Assembly (NCBI GenBank): GCA_019136325.1
Contig: JAGVUJ010000102.1
Span: 1 to 6,250, forward strand
From: Deltaproteobacteria bacterium
GTDB lineage: Bacteria > Desulfobacterota > Syntrophia > Syntrophales > Smithellaceae
DNA: 6,250 nucleotides
Direction: 5' to 3'
The translations under genes were made by a program, and so were the position numbers. Below are positions 5,042-6,250 of the stretch, in pieces; positions within the stretch are counted from its first letter, which is position 1, and each line of letters opens with the position of its first letter. The notes beneath the pieces were generated by a model, which was not told the origin of the DNA, did no database searches, and saw only the letters and a list, made by a program, of their open reading frames with translations.

Positions 5042-5872
5042 TTATCGGTCTTCATGACTTTCTGTCTGCGCCTCCACAAGACTGCCGCCGCAATACTTTT
5101 CACGGAGCCGCGGTTTTTCAATTTTGCCGGTGGGATTACGCGGCACATCATCAAAGATGATCCGGCGCGGCCGTTTGTAACGCGGCAGCGCTCCGCAAAA
5201 CGTCTCGATTTCTTTTTCCGAGATGGAGCTTCCCGGCTTCAGTTCAACGATTGCGGCAACGATCTCACCCAGTCGGTGATCGGGAAGACCGATCACCGCC
5301 ACATCCTTGATCGCATCGTGGGTGCGCAAAAAATCCTCGATCTGAACGGGATAAATGTTTTCGCCGCCGGTGATAATGACATCCTTTTTGCGGTCTACCA
5401 GATAAATGAATCCGTCCTCATCCATGCGCGCCATATCACCCGTATACAGCCAGCCGTTTTTGAGAACTTCAGCGGTGGCTTCCGGATTTCTGTAATAACA
5501 TTTCATCACACCCGCGCCTTTGACACAAAGCTCTCCCACATCGCCCTGCTGAACCGCCCGACCGTTTTCATCCACGATCTGCACGTTCCATTTATAACCG
5601 GCTATGCCGATGGCGCCGACTTTATGGATATTGTCAATGCCGAGATGGACACACCCCGGCCCGATGGATTCCGAAAGCCCGTAATTGGTGTCGTATTCAT
5701 GTTCGGGAAAATATTTTTTCCAGCGTTTAATCAGGCTGGGCGGAACCGGCTGCGCGCCGATGTGCATCAGCCGCCACTGATCGAGCTTGTAATTTTCCAG
5801 CTTGATGTCACCGCGTTCGACGGCGTCCAGAATATCCTGCGCCCACGGAACCAGCAGCCACACGATGGGCTT
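5042..5872 (-). CDS. C-terminal fragment of the acyl-CoA synthetase
   Basis: This is the downstream reading frame of the broken gene, 273 residues if counted from the GTG at 5863. It carries the core motif YDTNYGLSES (A5, residues 57-66), WLYTGD (A7, 138-143), the hinge and A8 loop DRKKDVIITGGENIYP (157-172), and NPTGKIEK (A10, 243-250) with the adenylation lysine Lys247. No Shine-Dalgarno site is evident before the GTG. It probably reads as a fragment only and is unlikely to be a functional stand-alone protein, since it lacks the ATP-binding P-loop. Confidence 0.65.
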   Translation of the reverse strand, partial: KPIVWLLVPWAQDILDAVERGDIKLENYKLDQWRLMHIGAQPVPPSLIKRWKKYFPEHEYDTNYGLSESIGPGCVHLGIDNIHKVGAIGIAGYKWNVQIVDENGRAVQQGDVGELCVKGAGVMKCYYRNPEATAEVLKNGWLYTGDMARMDEDGFIYLVDRKKDVIITGGENIYPVQIEDFLRTHDAIKDVAVIGLPDHRLGEIVAAIVELKPGSSISEKEIETFCGALPRYKRPRRIIFDDVPRNPTGKIEKPRLREKYCGGSLVEAQTESHEDR

Positions 5873-6250
5873 CCGGCCAGGAAGCTGCCGAACCAGTGCA
5901 TCTTTGCCCCGGTATGGTAAAGCGGCGGGATACAGAGAAAATTATCGTTGCGCGTCTGGCCATGATGATTCATTTCCACTTCGCACGACATCATCAGGGC
6001 GCTGTGCGAATGAAGAATGGCCTTGGGGAAACCGGTCGTGCCTGACGAGAAATAAATGGCCGCATCGTCGTCGTCGGAAAGGCTGATTTTCGGATTTGCC
6101 GAGGAACAACAGGCGGTCAGCGCATAATAACTTTCCGCAAACGCGGGACAATCCTGACCTACAAACAGCCGGATCTTGACGTTCGGAATCGTATCCTTGA
6201 TCGCATCGATCCTTTCAGTAAATTCCGGTCCGAAGACCAACACATCGCAT
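5767..6250 (-). CDS. N-terminal-side fragment of the acyl-CoA synthetase, partial at window edge
   Basis: This is the upstream reading frame of the broken gene, open to the window edge. It holds the phosphate-binding loop YFSSGTTGFPK (A3) and the PPLYHTGAKMHWFG segment (A4). After FLAG the frame no longer resembles the family: it is a Cys/Trp/Ser-rich stretch of about 35 residues ending at a TGA at 5769-5767. That out-of-frame tail overlaps the true coding frame of the C-terminal part. The window starts inside the N-terminal domain, so the true start codon is not visible. The GTG at 6243 is internal. Confidence 0.65.
   Translation of the reverse strand, partial: CDVLVFGPEFTERIDAIKDTIPNVKIRLFVGQDCPAFAESYYALTACCSSANPKISLSDDDDAAIYFSSGTTGFPKAILHSHSALMMSCEVEMNHHGQTRNDNFLCIPPLYHTGAKMHWFGSFLAGSPSCGCWFRGRRIFWTPSNAVTSSWKITSSISGG

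Larger units (their letters stand above)
5042..6250 (-). pseudogene. Acyl-CoA synthetase (AMP-forming), frame-broken and cut by the window edge
   Basis: This gene encodes a member of the ANL superfamily that activates a carboxylic acid with ATP to an acyl-adenylate and then a CoA thioester. Its 5' end lies beyond 6250. The 3' end is complete, with a TAA at 5044-5042. Homology runs in one frame from the window edge to FGSFLAG (near 5874), then continues in another frame from KPIVWLLVPWAQDIL (from 5872). The reading frame is therefore broken at about 5873-5874. Family members normally have about 20-25 residues between the PLYHTG...G segment and the T-I-V-W-L-L-V-P strand, and these appear absent. 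A small non-triplet deletion therefore fits better than one lost base. All other catalytic motifs are present, so the damage may be recent or an assembly error. The acyl substrate cannot be told; medium- or long-chain fatty acid or aryl acid are possible. Confidence 0.75.

Noticed and set aside
5865..5885. Programmed ribosomal frameshift in the synthetase gene
   Set aside because: No slippery heptamer or obvious stimulatory hairpin is visible at the site, and a segment of the fold seems to be missing. Mutation or assembly error explains it better.
5015..5920. Plus-strand frame of 301 codons opposite the broken acyl-CoA synthetase
   Set aside because: The opposite strand carries clear ANL motifs through to the stop codon. 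The plus-strand translation has no recognisable domain and is a shadow.

Overview
The window looks like ordinary chromosome from a diderm (Gram-negative) bacterium. It holds a BamD-type outer-membrane assembly lipoprotein, has moderate base composition, and carries strong Shine-Dalgarno sites. The mix of genes (APH-like/ATPase fusion, ACT-domain protein, acyl-CoA synthetase, small Cys-Gln-Leu-Gly protein) recalls anaerobic Desulfobacterota of the Syntrophus/Smithella kind. That placement is an impression from protein style, not a measured result. Genes are tightly packed, and no gene-free stretch exceeds about 120 bases. I see no tRNA, rRNA, CRISPR array or insertion sequence.

Layout: (1) 111-1694 (+) encodes a two-domain protein, an aminoglycoside-phosphotransferase-like kinase fold followed by a P-loop ATPase/kinase. 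(2) Convergent with it is a minus-strand pair: trxA (3204-2875), then bamD (2843-1740) 31 bases downstream. The BamD homologue ends in a roughly 145-residue Lys/Glu-rich tail containing four exact-length 29-residue repeats. (3) A 134-base divergent promoter region separates trxA from a plus-strand nucleoside phosphorylase of the MTAP/PNP family (3339-4049). (4) Its stop codon overlaps, inside a palindromic CTAG, the stop of a minus-strand gene (4480-4046) for a small protein made of two copies of a Cys/CQLG domain. Twenty-two bases upstream of that gene lies a tandem ACT-domain gene (4934-4503). (5) Further upstream on the minus strand, running off the window edge, is an acyl-CoA synthetase (6250-5042) broken by a frame change near 5873. 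It has probably also lost a short internal segment there.

How they fit together: trxA-bamD and ACT-CQLG look like two-gene transcription units. The ACT protein beside an acyl-CoA ligase resembles the common pairing of ACT-domain proteins with phenylacetate-type CoA ligases, but a functional link is inferred only. Nothing here amounts to an obvious new defence or mobile system. The observations most worth following are the BamD tail, the duplicated CQLG-domain protein, the divergent nucleoside phosphorylase and the damaged synthetase.
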